Part shown: positions 61,561 through 64,000 of the stretch, one piece after another
Layout: each line of letters begins with the position of its first letter
Numbering within the stretch: the stretch's first letter is position 1
Source of the DNA: Sphagnum compactum
Lineage: Eukaryota > Bryophyta > Sphagnopsida > Sphagnales
NCBI GenBank assembly: GCA_965153455.1
Contig: OZ234496.1
Span: forward strand, 21,072,304-21,136,303
Length of the DNA: 64,000 bases
Reading direction: 5' to 3'
The notes under the pieces: model-generated
Told to the model about the DNA's origin: nothing
Seen by the model: only the letters and a program-made list of their open reading frames with translations
Database searches by the model: none
Made by a program: the position numbers and the translations under genes

Positions 61561-64000
61561 CCTATTTGCACAATATGGTGACATTATATGGACGTCACAA
61601 TGGTAGTTTTTCCTATATTTCCTATATACAAGAAAATAAATAAAATACAATTCATTGAAATAATAGGAAAAAAAATTCACCTATCTAAAGCTATCATAAT
61701 CAACCTTCCAAGAATGAAAAAATCAAATCAGAATTGTGGAATAAGTAATGAACTTTTGAATTTTGCCCAAAATTTTTGTTGCACTTAAAAAATTCATGGA
61801 TATGAACTTTTATCTTATAATGTGTTAGTCTTATGTGTTTGAAACTTTGGGATATTGGATGACTCATGTTTAAAAAACTAAAAATCCATTGAATGAATGG
61901 AATCTGATTTTAACTTATTATGTAATGGACTTTTTTAAATCCCAAAAATTATAATTGTTTTTAAAGCCCTTTTAAGCATTTGAAAATAATTATTTTGTGA
62001 TCTTTTTTTATATGTCTTATAGCATCATGATTTGAAATTGGAAATGGAAAAAAATGTTACTTTCAATATCATCTAAATATTCATATTTTAAGCTAGTTTT
62101 CAACTACACTAGAAAAGGACTTTGAAAAGGGACTCTAATTTGTCGAAATTGTGACACCCTAAATATGTTTTTGTCCCCTATACATAATTTTCAGGTCAAG
62201 GGTAGGTTGGATGTAAACAAACTTTTAAAATGTCTACACATAAGCTCGGAGCTTATGCCAATACATGTGTCCTTATTTACATGATGTTAAGTGAGATTTC
62301 ACAAATGTCCTTTTGCATTATGTCTTGAACTAAATGCCAAACCTTAGGATTGGTTGTGGAATCGAATTGTACATGTACCTTGATAAACATATTTTCTAAC
62401 AAAATTTCATCGAACTCTAGTAGATGATGTGAAAAAAAATAAAGGTCCATGTTTTTCAACTTATCAATAGTCATTTGCAACTTATTGATGTCACATTGAA
62501 GTTCTTGATGTTGTTTAGTTGATTCCTCCTCTATCTATCCATAGTTTATTGACCAACCTATTCAACAAACAAGTTGAAATGTTTTTTTAGGTCATCGATA
62601 TTCCTATTATGCATCATAAAAAAACTTTTATAACAACATATTTACAAGAAATCATGACTTTTCAAAAGGTTCAACTTGACTAAAGTGTTCTCATTAATTA
62701 AAGGGGATGTTCACCTTGATTAAACACATGGTTTTTTTTACTAGTGATTTTAGATAAAATGATTTTTTTGATTAAATGTCAATAAATTAGACATCTAATC
62801 AAGATGGCTTAGATTTAATCAAATTGGCCATACTATTTTGACATTTGGATCCCACCTATTAAATCATCAACACCTCGATGTTGGATGGTGAATTTTTTGC
62901 ACACTGGTGTTCATGTCACATTTTTGGAAATTGTTGCAATTTGTTGTGGAGTGTTGTCTTGGGTTTATTTTGTAGTTTAAAAACGATGCCCCCCATATGA
63001 ATGTATGCAAGTGATTTGTTACAAGTAAATTGAGTGGGGTTTCATTGAATCAAATGTATAACATAGCATACTGCTTTAATTTTGGACACTTTAACATTAT
63101 AATTTTTTTAATTTACTAATGAACATAGCTAGGTATATGCTTTAATTGATGGGTCAAATCATGGAACTTTGTCTCTTGACGATTTGATGTGAGATGTTTC
63201 ATGTTTGACTATGCAAGCCTTGTATGGCTAATGTGCCCAAACATGAACCTTTGTCCAAGTTCATTTATGCCTAATTTAATTCATTTATGCTTTTGGCCAT
63301 ATGTTTTCTTTCAAGCATTGTTGGTTTCACACATTGTTGTGTGAATATTCTAGATTGAATGCTCATTTTAATAATAGTTGATACTTCAATTGTTTTATTT
63401 TCTATTTTCTTTCATGACCTTTATTGGGTTGCCATGTAATGCATGCAATGTTGACTTATTATTTATGTGTGTATCCATCTATTGCAATTTTGTTACTCAA
63501 AAAGGTGCATATATAATTATATGAATGATGGACAAATCATCATTACATCTCCTCACATATTTATTGGCAAAATTCCTATTTTCACAAATTTAGTAATATG
63601 ACCATGAGGACATCATGCAATAATTTTTATTTTATTTTTGTCATTGAAACTTAATACCTAGTAAATGGCCCCATAAAACAATGCCAACTTGATTGAGCAT
63701 GTCATTTTTTGGACCCATTTGACTAATGTCTCATGAACTAAACATTGAAAAAGGATAACCTAATCAAATATGACTAGTCAAAAGGTACATGATTATTTGT
63801 TTTTCCAAACCTCTAATCAAATAGTGTCAATACACCAATCAAAATAAACAATTTAACTAAATTGTATGGCTTGAAAAGTTGTGAATTCTTGTAATGTAAC
63901 CAACTTTTGGATTTGTCAACAAGAGATAACATTATAGTTCAAACATTTCCCAAAGAGAATACATTTAACCATTCAAAGGGACTCCATTCCAAAATATTTT
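61561..64000. other. AT-rich intergenic DNA, nothing secure
   Basis: No gene recognised. TCAACACCTCGATGTTGGAT at about 62870 repeats TCAACACCTTGATGTTGGAT at about 61148, so a short dispersed repeat spans this end of the window. Confidence 0.5.

Overview
The window is eukaryotic and almost certainly from a land plant. It holds a multi-exon mitochondrial pyruvate dehydrogenase E2 gene, a GEM-type GRAM-domain gene (a plant family), and decayed Ty3/gypsy, PIF/Harbinger and tRNA-SINE elements in AT-rich DNA. Introns are short (about 60-560 bp in the two best gene models) and genes are sparse. That fits a bryophyte-like or other non-angiosperm plant better than a large-intron conifer or fern, but the lineage is an inference.

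Layout. 1-20.8 kb is gene-poor. It has an LTR-retrotransposon remnant (LTR, primer site and gag, minus strand, 3.3-7.05 kb), tandem repeats, a GC-rich island of unknown origin (14.86-15.4 kb), a dead Myb/SANT-like transposon gene (16-16.7 kb), a tRNA-derived SINE (19.4-19.6 kb), and several copies of a repeat centred on the palindrome TAGCCAAATTTGGCTA. 20.8-24 kb carries a plus-strand gene whose last four exons join in phase and encode an unrecognised membrane protein. 24.8-25.8 kb is a broken protein kinase gene (minus). 26.0-27.7 kb is a diverged copy of the DNA upstream of the E2 gene. 29.2-32.2 kb holds two decayed PIF/Harbinger genes. 33.5-34.7 kb is repeats.

36.43-43.78 kb is the best gene in the window: a 25-exon E2 (dihydrolipoamide acetyltransferase) gene on the minus strand. 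Every splice phase closes and the model gives 753 residues: mitochondrial presequence, THREE lipoyl domains, an E3/E1-binding domain and the acetyltransferase core. Each lipoyl domain is built from a cassette with the same exon lengths (45, 74 and 70 bp), so the gene grew by internal cassette duplication. A direct repeat of about 420 bp lies in intron 2 and again beyond the 3' end.

44-56 kb is the upstream duplicated block, then decayed coding-like sequence (48.7-52.3 kb) and noncoding DNA. 57.29-59.11 kb is a complete four-exon GEM-like GRAM gene (384 residues, plus) with a tandemly duplicated upstream region. The remainder is AT-rich with one notable hairpin (61.47-61.56 kb). The two intact genes are functionally unrelated (mitochondrial acetyl-CoA production; membrane-associated GRAM protein). 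No operon-like organisation or multi-gene system was found.
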